The notes beneath the pieces are model-generated. The model was not told the DNA's origin. It was given only the letters and a program-made list of their open reading frames with translations, and did no database searches. From assembly GCA_014238425.1 (NCBI GenBank), contig JABABD010000029.1, positions 286,342-350,341 on the forward strand: a DNA stretch of 64,000 bases. The letters run 5' to 3'. The translations under genes were made by a program, and so were the position numbers. Below, one piece after another: positions 30,151 to 39,245 of the stretch; the first letter of the stretch is position 1, and each line of letters begins with the position of its first letter. The DNA is from Flavobacteriaceae bacterium. GTDB taxonomy: Bacteria; Bacteroidota; Bacteroidia; Flavobacteriales; Flavobacteriaceae.

Positions 30151-31362
30151 ATGATTTTAGAAATGAAAGTGCCTTCACCAGGCGAATCCATTACCGAAGT
30201 TGAAATAGCACAATGGTTAGTTGAAGATGGAGATTATGTTGAGAAAGATCAAGCAATAGCAGAAGTAGACTCTGACAAAGCTACACTAGAGTTGCCAGCA
30301 GAAGCAAGTGGAACCATAACATTTAAAGCTGAAGAAGGTGATGCTGTAGACGTTGGTCAAGTGGTATGCCTGATTGATACTGGAGCAGCAAAACCAGAAG
30401 GATCTTCTGCTCCTATAGTTAAGAAAAAAGAAGAGCCTAAAAAAGAAGAATCAAAACTAACTACTAGTGATGAAAAAACCTATGCTACTGGCACGGCATC
30501 TCCAGCAGCAAAAAAGATATTAGACGAAAAAGGAATGTCTGCGAATAATGTATCTGGTTCAGGAAGAGATGGCAGAATAACCAAAGAAGATGCCGTAAAG
30601 GCAGTGCCTTCTATGGGACAAGCAATAAATGTAGACGGACGAGGAACATCAAGAAGCAAAATGTCAATGTTGCGTCGTAAAGTCGCTGAACGTTTAGTTG
30701 AAGCAAAAAACACAACAGCCATGTTAACAACCTTTAATGAGGTTGATATGTCTCCAATTTTTGAGCTTCGTAAAAAGTACAAAGAGACTTTTAAAGAGAA
30801 ACATGGTGTGAGTCTAGGCTTTATGTCTTTCTTTTCTCTAGCTGTAGTGAGAGCATTGAAATTGTATCCTGCTGTCAACTCAATGATTGATGGAAAAGAA
30901 ATGTTAAGCTATGATTTTGTTGATATTTCTATCGCAGTATCAGGACCTAAAGGTTTAATGGTACCAGTTATAAGAAATGCCGAAACATTAACTTTTAGAG
31001 GTATTGAAACAGAAGTAAAACGTTTGGCTATCCGAGCTCGTGATGGAAAAATTACTATTGATGAAATGACAGGAGGTACTTTTACAATTAGTAATGGCGG
31101 TGTATTTGGGAGTATGTTATCTACGCCAATTATTAACCCACCTCAAAGTGGAATATTGGGAATGCATAATATAGTTGAACGACCAGTAGCAATTAACGGA
31201 AAAGTAGAAATACGTCCTATTATGTTTGTTGCATTGTCCTATGACCATAGAATTATTGATGGTAAGGAAAGTGTTGGATTCTTAGTAGCAGTTAAAGAAG
31301 CGTTAGAAAATCCTGAAGAGTTATTAATGGATAATAATGTTAAGAAAGCTCTAGAACTGTAA
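30151..31362 (+). CDS. sucB: 2-oxoglutarate dehydrogenase E2 (dihydrolipoyl succinyltransferase)
   Basis: 403-aa acyltransferase core of the complex served by SucA. One N-terminal lipoyl domain carries the lipoylated lysine in [10 protein letters not shown] (about residue 43). A linker rich in K, E and P leads to the peripheral-subunit-binding domain (SAAKKILD-like, [12 protein letters not shown]) and then the catalytic domain with the [11 protein letters not shown] active site. Only one lipoyl domain, as usual for E2o. It closes the operon, with a terminator 27 bp later. Confidence 0.96.
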   Translation: MILEMKVPSPGESITEVEIAQWLVEDGDYVEKDQAIAEVDSDKATLELPAEASGTITFKAEEGDAVDVGQVVCLIDTGAAKPEGSSAPIVKKKEEPKKEESKLTTSDEKTYATGTASPAAKKILDEKGMSANNVSGSGRDGRITKEDAVKAVPSMGQAINVDGRGTSRSKMSMLRRKVAERLVEAKNTTAMLTTFNEVDMSPIFELRKKYKETFKEKHGVSLGFMSFFSLAVVRALKLYPAVNSMIDGKEMLSYDFVDISIAVSGPKGLMVPVIRNAETLTFRGIETEVKRLAIRARDGKITIDEMTGGTFTISNGGVFGSMLSTPIINPPQSGILGMHNIVERPVAINGKVEIRPIMFVALSYDHRIIDGKESVGFLVAVKEALENPEELLMDNNVKKALEL

Positions 31363-31388
31363 GATATTCTTTTTTATAATGAACTAAA

Positions 31389-31421
31389 AAGTCTTAAGAC
31401 AACTCTTAAGGCTTTGTTTTT
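31389..31421 (+). terminator. Terminator of the sucA-M23-sucB operon
   Basis: AAGTCTTAAGA (31389-31399) pairs with TCTTAAGGCTT (31404-31414, one T-G wobble) around a 4-nt loop and is followed by TGTTTTTTT. Confidence 0.8.
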
Positions 31422-31425
31422 TTGG

Positions 31426-31524
31426 TTATATGATAGATATAATATTAAATAGGACAACAGCTATTGTTGCAATAATCATGACAACAAATCCAATTTTTCT
31501 ATAGGTAGAGGAATCTAGCTTCAT
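31426..31524 (-). CDS. Possible 32-aa single-helix membrane peptide
   Basis: An ATG at 31524 opens a frame of 32 codons ending TAA at 31426. A basic N-terminus (MKLDSSTYRKIG) is followed by an uninterrupted hydrophobic run (FVVMIIATIAVVLFNIIS), typical of a small inserted membrane peptide. It lies in the 379-bp gap between sucB and the response regulator. I found no strong promoter and recognise no family, so it is a candidate only. Confidence 0.35.
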   Translation of the reverse strand: MKLDSSTYRKIGFVVMIIATIAVVLFNIISII

Positions 31525-31597
31525 AAATTAAATGATTAATTTGAGGGAAAACTATTAATAACGATTCAAAGAAACTAAAAAAGGAAATTCGAAGAAA

Positions 31598-31613
31598 TAC
31601 GTACTAATACGTA
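31598..31613. repeat. TACGTA-N4-TACGTA site, copy 1
   Basis: Two TACGTA palindromes separated by CTAA. The same arrangement recurs 123 bp away (31721-31736), and the ~30 bp upstream (ctaaaaaag then purine-rich) is also loosely similar, so the two form an imperfect direct repeat of roughly 45 bp. They flank a perfect 12-bp hairpin. Could be operator sites; no protein can be named. Confidence 0.45.
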
Positions 31614-31618
31614 TAAAA

Positions 31619-31649
31619 TAACTCTGCATGCCCCTTACATGCAGAGTTA
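31619..31649 (-). terminator. Hairpin downstream of the response regulator
   Basis: TAACTCTGCATG (31619-31630) pairs perfectly with CATGCAGAGTTA (31638-31649), loop of 7 nt. On the minus strand it is followed by TTTTATAC, a modest T-run, so it likely ends the histidine kinase/regulator operon about 90 bp after the stop. Confidence 0.55.
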
Positions 31650-31720
31650 CTAATAGATAATCCCTTGTAATAGTTGATCAATAGCGTTGTAAAGATGCTA
31701 AAAAAGAGAAGGCAAGACAA

Positions 31721-31736
31721 TACGTATATATACGTA
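31721..31736. repeat. TACGTA-N4-TACGTA site, copy 2
   Basis: TACGTA-TATA-TACGTA, a fully palindromic version of the site at 31598, 5 bp beyond the stop codon of the LuxR-type regulator gene. Confidence 0.45.
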
Positions 31737-31741
31737 TTTTA

Positions 31742-32374
31742 TTAAAATAGGTTAGATTGGTTTTCTTTAGCCCAAATAAGTAAGCTATTAGTTTTATGCT
31801 CTAATTGGAGTTTGGTAATAATGTGACTTCTATGTTTCTCAACAGTTCGAGATGATATAAAAAGCATATCTGCTATTTGTTTGTTAGTCTTATCTTTTGA
31901 GATAAGTTTCAATATTTTCTTTTCTGATGGTGTTAATAGTTTAAGCGTTTCATTATCACCTCGAGACACACTGAGGTGCTCTTTTATTTTTGGACTGAAA
32001 TAAGGAATGTTATCTGACACTGATTTCAAGCAGAGTTCAATTTCTTCAATGGCAAACTCTTTCAATACATATCCAAAGACATTTAGTTTTTGAGCTTCTA
32101 AGTAAAGATCTTTTTCTTTATGAAGTGTAATAAGAACAATGCGCGTTTCAATATTATTCTGTTTACACTTTTTAGCAACTTCAATCCCAGACATAATTGG
32201 CATTTGAATATCTAGAATAGCAATATCTGGCTTATACTTTATGATACTATTATAAGCGGCATTGCCATCAGAAGCGCTATCTACGATATTGTATTTTTTT
32301 TCTAATAAAAAATCATTTAGACCTTTCAAAAGTAAAGGGTGATCATCGGCCGTAATTATAGAGGGGTTGATCAT
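31742..32374 (-). CDS. NarL/FixJ-type response regulator
   Basis: 210 aa: an N-terminal receiver with the phospho-acceptor aspartate in AILDIQMPIMSG (about residue 56) and the conserved lysine in GYVLKEF, then a C-terminal LuxR helix-turn-helix (LTPSEKKILKLISKDKTNKQ, then SSRTVEKHRSHI). It overlaps the upstream kinase gene by 4 bp, so it is the cognate partner of that kinase. Target genes are not known. Confidence 0.93.
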   Translation of the reverse strand: MINPSIITADDHPLLLKGLNDFLLEKKYNIVDSASDGNAAYNSIIKYKPDIAILDIQMPIMSGIEVAKKCKQNNIETRIVLITLHKEKDLYLEAQKLNVFGYVLKEFAIEEIELCLKSVSDNIPYFSPKIKEHLSVSRGDNETLKLLTPSEKKILKLISKDKTNKQIADMLFISSRTVEKHRSHIITKLQLEHKTNSLLIWAKENQSNLF

Positions 32375-34389
32375 TTAGTAGGAATTCTAAATTCTAATGT
32401 TGTGCCTTTATTTTTTTCTGAATCTACGGACATAATTCCATTTAAGAACTTGGTACGTTCTTTAAGAGTTTTTAATCCAAGGCTTTTAAAGTCATTAAAA
32501 CGTTCGGAAAAATCAAAACCCACACCGTTGTCTTTAATTGTCATAAAGATGAATCTGTTTTTCTTGACAATGTCAACCCTAACCGCTTCAGCATTTGCAT
32601 GTTTTATGATATTGTTTAAACTCTCTTGCACTATCCTGAAAATATTGACTTCTTTCTCTTGGGAAAACACATCATCTATATTATCAATTTCAGAAGAAAT
32701 AAAAAGATCAGTTGTCTCGTCTACTTGGCTTATAACATTTTCAATACCTCTGGTTATGCCTAATTCCTGTATTTGAAATGGATGAAGAGCTCTAGAGATA
32801 GAGCGAACCTCCTCAATAGCAGAATCAACTATGTCCTTGGTGCTATCATCTTTGTTTAAGACGACTTTATTTTTTATTAGAAGAAGACTTTGTCCAATAC
32901 TATCATGTAAATCTTTGGACACTCTTTTTCGCTCTTCTTCTTGAGATACTAAAAGATCTTGTGTGTATTTTTCTTGAAGCAATTGTGATTTTTTTAAATG
33001 ACGTCTATTCCTGATCATTAAAATGAAACCAAACAGTGCAGTTAATCCTAAACTCCCAACGATAAATTGCTTTTTCTTATAGGCATTTGTTTCTTCTAAA
33101 AGATCGATTTCACTATTTTTCTCAACAATTTCTTTTTCCTTTTTTTCTGTTTCGTAAAGTGTCTGATAATACACCAAAGCGTTAGCTTTAGTGACACCAA
33201 AAAGAGAATCTTTCAAATGATTATACTTCTTAAAATACTTTATAGAATTATAATGATCTCCTTTTTCTTCATATATTTCAGAAAGCAACTTCTGAGTGTT
33301 CATAATATCTTCTTTGAAGTCAAAGATCAGAGCAATCTTGTTTTTTCGTAACGCATAATCTAAGGCGGTATTAAAATTCCCAATATTTTTTAAATAATTA
33401 GCTTTGCTTGTGTAGTAGGATGACCACACATAATTATCAATACTCACATCTTTTTTTAACTCAGTTTCAATAAGATCAAGATATTTTACAGACGCCTCTA
33501 AGTTTTTTTGTTCGCCATAAAAGTCAGACAATTCACCATAAACCAAGGATTTATAATAAAGATCTGTTTTTTCATTAATGTATTGAGCAGCTTTCAAAAG
33601 TTCTTTTTCTCTTTCACTTATTAAGTCTTGTTTTTTATAGTCAATAGATTGATTATAGTGCTCCGTTAGACGTAAATTAATGAATTTATCCTCTTTAGCT
33701 AGCTCGAGTAATTTGCCGCGCTCTTTTTTGGCATCTTCCAAGAATCCATTCATGCTATATATGGTAATAATGCCTTGTTGAGCGTTGAGCATGTATTCTT
33801 TGTCTTTTAGGCTTTCGAAATATTCATAAGATTTTCTATAATCTTCAATACCTCCAAAAAAATCACCAGAATATGATTTTGCCCTACCTCTAAACAGGTA
33901 TACATCTGCTACTTGAAATGAATCTTTTTCAGTAAACCTTTCAAGAGCTTTATTAAAATTATCTATGGCTATATTCAGGTCTTTTCCGTTGGCATAACCA
34001 TCAGCACGTTTGAGGTATAAACCACCTTTCATTCTAGAGGTTGTTAACTGATTTTCGTAAGGAAGTATTCCTTCCACTAGTTTTATACCACGATCTGGGT
34101 CGTTTAACACACTATTTATATAATAAAAAGATCTAATTGCAGCTCTAGCTGCCTTATCATATAGTTTCAACTCTTTAGCTAATTCTACATATTCTTCTGT
34201 GTGAAATACATAGGCTTTATGGTCTTTTCCTCTTGTTAGTTTTAATATTGAGTCTAGTATACTTAGCTTTTGTGTTTTGCTTTTTGTCGAATCTAAAACA
34301 GATTTATAGTAGCTTAAATCGTTTTGGCCAACTACACAAGAAACAAACAATAAACAGATTATAAAAACAAGGTAGGGCTTAGCAGACAT
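32371..34389 (-). CDS. TPR-containing sensor histidine kinase (HisKA_3 type)
   Basis: 672 aa. A signal-like N-terminus (ending VVGQ) is followed by a long periplasmic helical region with TPR-like repeats (about 30-390; e.g. DVYLFRGRAKSYSGDFFGGI), a coiled coil, one transmembrane helix (about 440-458, FIVGSLGLTALFGFILMI), then the HisKA_3 dimerisation domain with the phospho-histidine in KDLHDSIGQSL and a HATPase (ESLNNIIKHA; DNGVGFD). The sensed signal is unknown. It is co-transcribed with the LuxR-type regulator. Confidence 0.92.
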   Translation of the reverse strand: MSAKPYLVFIICLLFVSCVVGQNDLSYYKSVLDSTKSKTQKLSILDSILKLTRGKDHKAYVFHTEEYVELAKELKLYDKAARAAIRSFYYINSVLNDPDRGIKLVEGILPYENQLTTSRMKGGLYLKRADGYANGKDLNIAIDNFNKALERFTEKDSFQVADVYLFRGRAKSYSGDFFGGIEDYRKSYEYFESLKDKEYMLNAQQGIITIYSMNGFLEDAKKERGKLLELAKEDKFINLRLTEHYNQSIDYKKQDLISEREKELLKAAQYINEKTDLYYKSLVYGELSDFYGEQKNLEASVKYLDLIETELKKDVSIDNYVWSSYYTSKANYLKNIGNFNTALDYALRKNKIALIFDFKEDIMNTQKLLSEIYEEKGDHYNSIKYFKKYNHLKDSLFGVTKANALVYYQTLYETEKKEKEIVEKNSEIDLLEETNAYKKKQFIVGSLGLTALFGFILMIRNRRHLKKSQLLQEKYTQDLLVSQEEERKRVSKDLHDSIGQSLLLIKNKVVLNKDDSTKDIVDSAIEEVRSISRALHPFQIQELGITRGIENVISQVDETTDLFISSEIDNIDDVFSQEKEVNIFRIVQESLNNIIKHANAEAVRVDIVKKNRFIFMTIKDNGVGFDFSERFNDFKSLGLKTLKERTKFLNGIMSVDSEKNKGTTLEFRIPTK

Positions 34390-34458
34390 AAATCTGTGAG
34401 AAAATGATTAATCCTACTAAAGATACAAAATTATAATGTAGCTAAATTTGGAAGGTGA

Positions 34459-34899
34459 TTACTTGAGATAAAGATACTTTTTCTCATAATCGATAATCGC
34501 TTTTCCTTTCTTTAAGATATCCGCACCGATAATGCCATGAACAGGTTCTGAGCTATGATTGATCAACGCCGTATTGACATGTGTTAAGTTAAATAATACT
34601 ATAATAATTTTGCCTCTGTTCCACCTGCCGATTTTGATGGTATTACCATCAGATACTTTGGTTGTCATATTACTGGCGCCAGCACCAGTAGCCATAATAT
34701 CAGACTTTTTTGTTATGAGATTGAATTGCTTAGCTTCATTAAATCCAACGCAAGAGCTGGAGGCTCCTGTATCAAGTATGAATCTACCTTTAATGCCATT
34801 AATGGTTGCTCTTATTTCAAAATGATTAGTCTTGGTCAGGCGTAATTTTATCTTTTTGTAACCACGTTCTGTTAGATAATCTCCCAAAGTATTTGTCAT
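34459..34899 (-). CDS. Retropepsin-like aspartic protease domain protein
   Basis: 146-aa clan AA single-domain aspartic protease. The catalytic loop is FILDTGASSSCVG (aspartate near residue 41) and the second-half signature is GIIGADILKKGKAIIDY. As in retropepsins, it would act as a dimer. No signal peptide is seen, so it appears cytoplasmic. Divergent from tatD. Substrate unknown. Confidence 0.82.
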   Translation of the reverse strand: MTNTLGDYLTERGYKKIKLRLTKTNHFEIRATINGIKGRFILDTGASSSCVGFNEAKQFNLITKKSDIMATGAGASNMTTKVSDGNTIKIGRWNRGKIIIVLFNLTHVNTALINHSSEPVHGIIGADILKKGKAIIDYEKKYLYLK

Positions 34900-34940
34900 A
34901 GGTCAAAGATAACTTAACCAAATCAATTATTTTTGAAGCC

Positions 34941-35708
34941 ATGATCATAACGGATACACATACACATTTATATAGTGAAGCATTTGACGAAGATCGTGAT
35001 GCGATGATACAGAGAGCTCTAGATGTAGGTGTCCAGCGATTTTTTATTCCAGCTATCGATTCTTCCTATACAGAAAACATGTTTTCGCTCAAAAAGAATT
35101 ATTCAAGTTATGTTCACTTAATGATGGGTTTGCATCCTACATCTGTCAAGAAAAACTATAAGGAAGAGTTAACTCATGTAGAAGAAATGCTTTCCGAACA
35201 TGAGTTCTATGCTATAGGAGAGATTGGTATTGATTTGTATTGGGACAAGTCGACTTTGGGTATTCAGCAAGAAGCATTTAAGCATCAGATCAATCTAGCA
35301 AAGCAGCATAAATTACCAATAGTTATTCATTGTCGTGATGCTTTTGATGAGATATTTGAAATTCTAGAAGAAGAGAAAAGCGATGACCTATTTGGTATTT
35401 TTCATTGCTTTACTGGAACTATAGAACAAGCACATAAGGCGATTTCTTATAATATGAAATTAGGTATTGGTGGCGTGGTAACTTTTAAAAATGGAAAGAT
35501 TGATCAATTTTTGAATGACATAGATTTAAAACATATTGTTTTAGAAACGGATTCGCCATACTTGTCCCCAACACCTTATCGGGGTAAGCGTAACGAAAGT
35601 GCTTATATAATTAGAGTTCTTGATAAATTGTCTGAAATATATCAATTGCCTCAAGAAAAAATTGCCGAAATTACAACTCAAAATTCTAAGGATATTTTCA
35701 ATATATAA
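34941..35708 (+). CDS. TatD-family metal-dependent DNase/hydrolase
   Basis: 255-aa TIM-barrel hydrolase. The metal-binding residues are visible: THTHLYS (two histidines), GEIGIDLYWD (glutamate), VIHCRDA, FHCFTG and LETDSPYLSP (aspartate). The RGKRNES segment near the end is typical of TatD. Members are 3'-5' DNases and possible deacylases. It is followed 9 bp later by the asparaginase gene, probably one transcript. Confidence 0.92.
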   Translation: MIITDTHTHLYSEAFDEDRDAMIQRALDVGVQRFFIPAIDSSYTENMFSLKKNYSSYVHLMMGLHPTSVKKNYKEELTHVEEMLSEHEFYAIGEIGIDLYWDKSTLGIQQEAFKHQINLAKQHKLPIVIHCRDAFDEIFEILEEEKSDDLFGIFHCFTGTIEQAHKAISYNMKLGIGGVVTFKNGKIDQFLNDIDLKHIVLETDSPYLSPTPYRGKRNESAYIIRVLDKLSEIYQLPQEKIAEITTQNSKDIFNI

Positions 35709-35717
35709 ACGAACTAC

Positions 35718-36740
35718 ATGAAGCCTAAAATTCTGCTAATATATACAGGTGGTACCATTGGTATGATAAAAGACCCTGAAACTGGAGTGCTTAGGGCTTT
35801 TGATTTTGACAATCTTTTAATTAAAATACCAGAGCTAAAATTATTGGCATGTGATATCGAAACAGTCTCATTTAAAGAGCCTATAGATTCTTCTAACATG
35901 AACCCCAGTTATTGGGTTCAAATAGCAGAAATTATTGAAAAACATTACCAGTCGTTTGATGGCTTTGTTATATTGCACGGAAGCGATACAATGAGCTATA
36001 CGGCGTCGGCATTGAGTTTTATGTTAGAAAACTTAACAAAACCTGTTGTTTTTACTGGCTCACAATTGCCTATAGGCGATTTACGGACGGACGCTAAAGA
36101 GAACCTAATTACATCCATACAAGTGGCTTCATTACAAAAAAGAGATAAGCCTGTTATAAAAGAAGTAGGTTTGTATTTTGAATATAAATTGTACCGCGCC
36201 AACAGGACGACCAAAATTAATGCAGAGCATTTTGAAGCATTTTCTTCACCCAATTACCAGGATTTAGTTGAATCTGGAGTACATCTAAGAGTAAATGAAG
36301 AATTTCTATGGAAACCAAATTCAAGAAGAAAACTAAAAGTCCATAAGCATATGGATGATAATATAGTATTGATTAAATTATTTCCTGGGATTAATATCAG
36401 TACGATTGAATGTATGTTAAACAGACCTAATTTAAAAGGAGCCATACTTGAAACGTATGGAGCAGGAAATTGCACTACTGAAAGATGGTTCATTGATGCA
36501 CTTAAAAAAGCGATTAGTAAAGGTGTCCATATTATTAATGTGACACAATGTTCTGGAGGAAGTGTTTTAATGGGGCAATATGAAACGAGTACTCAACTCA
36601 AGAAAATTGGAGTTATATCAGGAGAAGACATGACGACTGAAGCTGCCATATGCAAACTTATGTATATGTTAGGTAGTAAGATAAGTGATACTGATTTCAA
36701 AAGTGTTTATGAAACACCCTTAAGAGGCGAAATGTCTTAA
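35718..36740 (+). CDS. ansA: Type I (cytoplasmic) L-asparaginase
   Basis: 340-aa amidohydrolase that splits asparagine to aspartate and ammonia. The first threonine motif is YTGGTIGM (residues 8-15), the second HGSDTMSYTASAL with catalytic Thr-Asp, and the lysine is in DAKENL. There is no signal peptide, which points to the cytosolic type. It is preceded closely by tatD and followed by the tRNA-Ser gene. Confidence 0.93.
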   Translation: MKPKILLIYTGGTIGMIKDPETGVLRAFDFDNLLIKIPELKLLACDIETVSFKEPIDSSNMNPSYWVQIAEIIEKHYQSFDGFVILHGSDTMSYTASALSFMLENLTKPVVFTGSQLPIGDLRTDAKENLITSIQVASLQKRDKPVIKEVGLYFEYKLYRANRTTKINAEHFEAFSSPNYQDLVESGVHLRVNEEFLWKPNSRRKLKVHKHMDDNIVLIKLFPGINISTIECMLNRPNLKGAILETYGAGNCTTERWFIDALKKAISKGVHIINVTQCSGGSVLMGQYETSTQLKKIGVISGEDMTTEAAICKLMYMLGSKISDTDFKSVYETPLRGEMS

Positions 36741-36801
36741 AATTAACAGGTCAAAGTTTTATCGGCTGAACTTTTTTTTGTTATTTCGACGCCTATTAAT
36801 T

Positions 36802-36889
36802 AGAGAGGTGGCCGAGTGGCTTAAGGCGCACGCTTGGAAAGCGTGTATACGTTAATAGCGTATCGAGGGTTCGAATCCCTTCCTCTCTG
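36802..36889 (+). tRNA. tRNA-Ser (anticodon GGA)
   Basis: An 88-nt class II tRNA. The acceptor arms AGAGAGG and CCTCTCT pair fully with discriminator G. Anticodon stem CACGC/GCGTG holds loop TTGGAAA, anticodon GGA (36836-36838). A long variable arm follows (TATACGTTAATAGCGTATC), as required for serine, then the T-arm with GGTTCGAATCC. CCA is not encoded. Confidence 0.95.
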
Positions 36890-36950
36890 CTATCAACTGT
36901 AACTTTAAAAACATCTTGAATATCAAATCTTACCAAATTCACTTAAGTGA

Positions 36951-37148
36951 GATTTTAGATATAAAGATGACAATTCTAAAGGAATTGAAAAGGTACATTT
37001 GCAGAATGTTGTCAAAGGAATGAACGGAGTTAATCCCAGTTTTATTGAAACTTGCTTCAGCAAATTTTTGAAAGAGCAAATGAAATTCCGCGAAACAGGA
37101 ATGTTCATTACTCTATATGCATTGACAAAGTTTAGCCGTATAGGTTAG
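36951..37148 (+). pseudogene. Gene remnant next to tRNA-Ser
   Basis: An open frame of 65 codons after a TGA, ending TAG at 37146, with protein-like composition (GIEKVHLQNVVKGMNGVNPS, FLKEQMKFRETGMFITLYAL) but no start codon before an internal Met. The preceding ~40 bp also read well in another frame (IHLSEILDIK), as if joined by a frameshift. I recognise no family. It may be a decayed gene brought in at the tRNA, but no integrase is visible. Confidence 0.35.
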
Positions 37149-37347
37149 TATGCAAGAATTAATTTAAATGTTTATCGGAGTTTACCCCACCATTCTATTG
37201 AATGTGTAAATTGACCTCGTAGAATCTGTGAGATAATTCTTTTAAGACATTAATAAATATACTGTCGGGGCGGCATAAAATTTAATTTTTTAATTACATT
37301 TTTTTTATATCTTTAACCTTTAACTAATAAAATTAAGAACAATCACA
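37149..37347. other. Intergenic region before exbB
   Basis: No gene or convincing hairpin seen. A T-rich stretch with TATATCTTTA about 30 bp before the exbB ATG is the only candidate promoter element; it is a poor match to TAnnTTTG. Confidence 0.4.
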
Positions 37348-38127
37348 ATGAAAAGATTATTTTCAATTATAGCCATCGCTTTGGTAATGGCTTTCGGTAC
37401 AACAGCAAACGCTGCAACTAACGCAAACGCTAATACTATAGTTAGTACAATTGCTACTTCAATCCAAGATGACGCCACGGCAGCTGCGGATGCTGAGAAA
37501 TCATTCACTCAAAAGCTAAAGGAACGTTTTATTGAAGGAGGCCCGTTTTTTATGGGAATCGTTTTATTATGTTTGATTCTTGGTCTTGCTATAGCTATTG
37601 AAAGAATTATCTATTTGAATCTTGCAGATACAAATACTAAAAAGCTGACTCAGAATGTAGAAGACGCATTGGAATCTGGAGGAATTGAAGCAGCTAAAGA
37701 AGTATGTAGGAATACAAAGGGGCCTGTTGCATCTATTTTTTATCAAGGTTTAGATAGAGCAGATAATAGTCTTGAAGATGCTGAAAAAGCAGTTATATCT
37801 TATGGAGGCGTTCAAATGGGGCAGCTAGAAAAGAATGTATCGTGGATTTCATTGTTTATCGCATTAGCACCAATGCTTGGGTTCATGGGAACGGTATTAG
37901 GGATGATTGATGCATTCGATAAGATTGAAGCGGCTGGAGATATGCAGCCTTCATTAGTTGCAAGAGGTATTAAAATTGCACTTTTAACTACAGTATTTGG
38001 TTTAGTAGTGGCAATTATACTTCAAATTTTTTACAATTACATCATCGCTAAGATTGATAGTATTGTAAACAAAATGGAAGATTCATCAATAACATTAATG
38101 GATATGCTTGTTAAGCATAAAAAGTAA
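37348..38127 (+). CDS. exbB: MotA/TolQ/ExbB-family proton channel
   Basis: 259-aa inner-membrane proton channel that, with ExbD, energises outer-membrane transport or gliding/secretion through the proton gradient. An N-terminal signal-like segment (about 1-24, TTANAA) precedes the TolQ core: GIVLLCLILGLAIAIERI helix and the paired C-terminal helices (APMLGFMGTVLGMIDAF; ALLTTVFGLVVAIIL). First gene of a five-gene cluster. Confidence 0.92.
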   Translation: MKRLFSIIAIALVMAFGTTANAATNANANTIVSTIATSIQDDATAAADAEKSFTQKLKERFIEGGPFFMGIVLLCLILGLAIAIERIIYLNLADTNTKKLTQNVEDALESGGIEAAKEVCRNTKGPVASIFYQGLDRADNSLEDAEKAVISYGGVQMGQLEKNVSWISLFIALAPMLGFMGTVLGMIDAFDKIEAAGDMQPSLVARGIKIALLTTVFGLVVAIILQIFYNYIIAKIDSIVNKMEDSSITLMDMLVKHKK

Positions 38128-38153
38128 TCGTCCAACTCTAAAACATATATTTT

Positions 38154-38594
38154 ATGAAGTCTCAAAATATTGTAAAAATTGTGGCACTTATTATAGGTCT
38201 TATTGCACTATTCTTTTTAGTGCGTATCCTAATGATTGGTGATGATGCAATCGCTGGAGTTGCAGATAATCAAGGTATTGTATCGTCGTATATAATGTTA
38301 GCCTTAGTAGTTCTAGTGTTAGCAGCAGTGGTGACATTACTGTTTACCTTAAAGAATTTGTTTTCTGACCCGGCACAGTTAAAAAAGGCCTTGATGTTTC
38401 TTGGTATTTTCGCAGCTGTTATAGCACTAGCATTTGTTTTATCGTCAGGAGAAGAAGTACCACTTGAAGACGGTAAAGTGTTAAGTGTCGCTGACTCTAG
38501 ATGGATAGGAACTGGCATACGTACATTTTATATCTTGGTGATAGGCGCTGCGGGAGCAATGCTTTTTAGTGGAATTAAAAAAATGATAAGTTAA
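38154..38594 (+). CDS. Conserved four-helix membrane protein of the exb cluster
   Basis: 146 aa with four clear hydrophobic segments (about 8-25, 45-65, 78-96, 124-140) and a periplasmic-type loop between helices 3 and 4 (SGEEVPLEDGKVLSVADS). It lies between exbB and exbD with 26-bp and 2-bp gaps, so it is co-expressed. No named family known to me; a structural accessory of the ExbBD motor is inferred from position. Confidence 0.8.
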   Translation: MKSQNIVKIVALIIGLIALFFLVRILMIGDDAIAGVADNQGIVSSYIMLALVVLVLAAVVTLLFTLKNLFSDPAQLKKALMFLGIFAAVIALAFVLSSGEEVPLEDGKVLSVADSRWIGTGIRTFYILVIGAAGAMLFSGIKKMIS

Positions 38595-38596
38595 TT

Positions 38597-39232
38597 ATGG
38601 CAAAACGTGCAGCACCAGAAGTTAATGCAGGCTCGATGGCTGACATTGCTTTCTTGCTCTTGATTTTTTTCTTGGTCACTACGACTATAGAAACGGATTC
38701 AGGGTTAAATCGAAAATTACCTCCAATTGAGGAAACTGAACCACCAATCATTAAGGAAAAGAACATTTTTCAATTATCAGTTAATAAGAACGATCAATTG
38801 TTTGTAAAGGCTAATGGTAATGATGGTGAAGTTATAGAACTTAAGAATTTACGTGCTGCTGCTGTTGCTTTCTTAGACAATGGTGGTGGAGCAGGAGATG
38901 AGGCATGCTCTTTCTGTAGAGGAAAGAAAGATTCTAGATCTTCTGACAATCCAGACAAAGCAATTATATCATTGCAAAATGATAGAGAGACTAAATACAA
39001 GACGTATATCTCTGTTCAAAATGAGCTGATCGCCGCGTATAATGAACTAAGAAATCGAGAATACCAAAGGTTATATCCTAATGATGGTATGAATTTTGTG
39101 GAAGCTAATAAGAAGTATATCGATCCAAGAACTACCGATAAAAAGGTGAAAGATAGATTAAAAGAAAAATTGGAAGCCGTTAAACTTTTAATTCCTCAAA
39201 AGTTATCAGAAGCTGAGCCGAAATCTAATTAA
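38597..39232 (+). CDS. exbD: ExbD/TolR-family protein with Cys-pair insertion
   Basis: 211 aa. The N-terminal TM helix carries the proton-relay aspartate (SMADIAFLLLIFFLVTTT). The periplasmic domain is larger than usual and has an inserted loop with a Cys-x-x-Cys pair (DEACSFCRGKKDSR, about residues 97-110) and a charged C-terminal extension. The cysteines could form a disulfide in the periplasm. It is followed 13 bp later by a second exbD. Confidence 0.9.
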   Translation: MAKRAAPEVNAGSMADIAFLLLIFFLVTTTIETDSGLNRKLPPIEETEPPIIKEKNIFQLSVNKNDQLFVKANGNDGEVIELKNLRAAAVAFLDNGGGAGDEACSFCRGKKDSRSSDNPDKAIISLQNDRETKYKTYISVQNELIAAYNELRNREYQRLYPNDGMNFVEANKKYIDPRTTDKKVKDRLKEKLEAVKLLIPQKLSEAEPKSN

Positions 39233-39245
39233 ATAAGAAACGATT

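Noticed and set aside
31619..31649. Perfect 12-bp hairpin read as part of a CRISPR-like or attachment repeat
   Set aside because: Single copy; a T-run on the minus strand makes a terminator the simpler reading.
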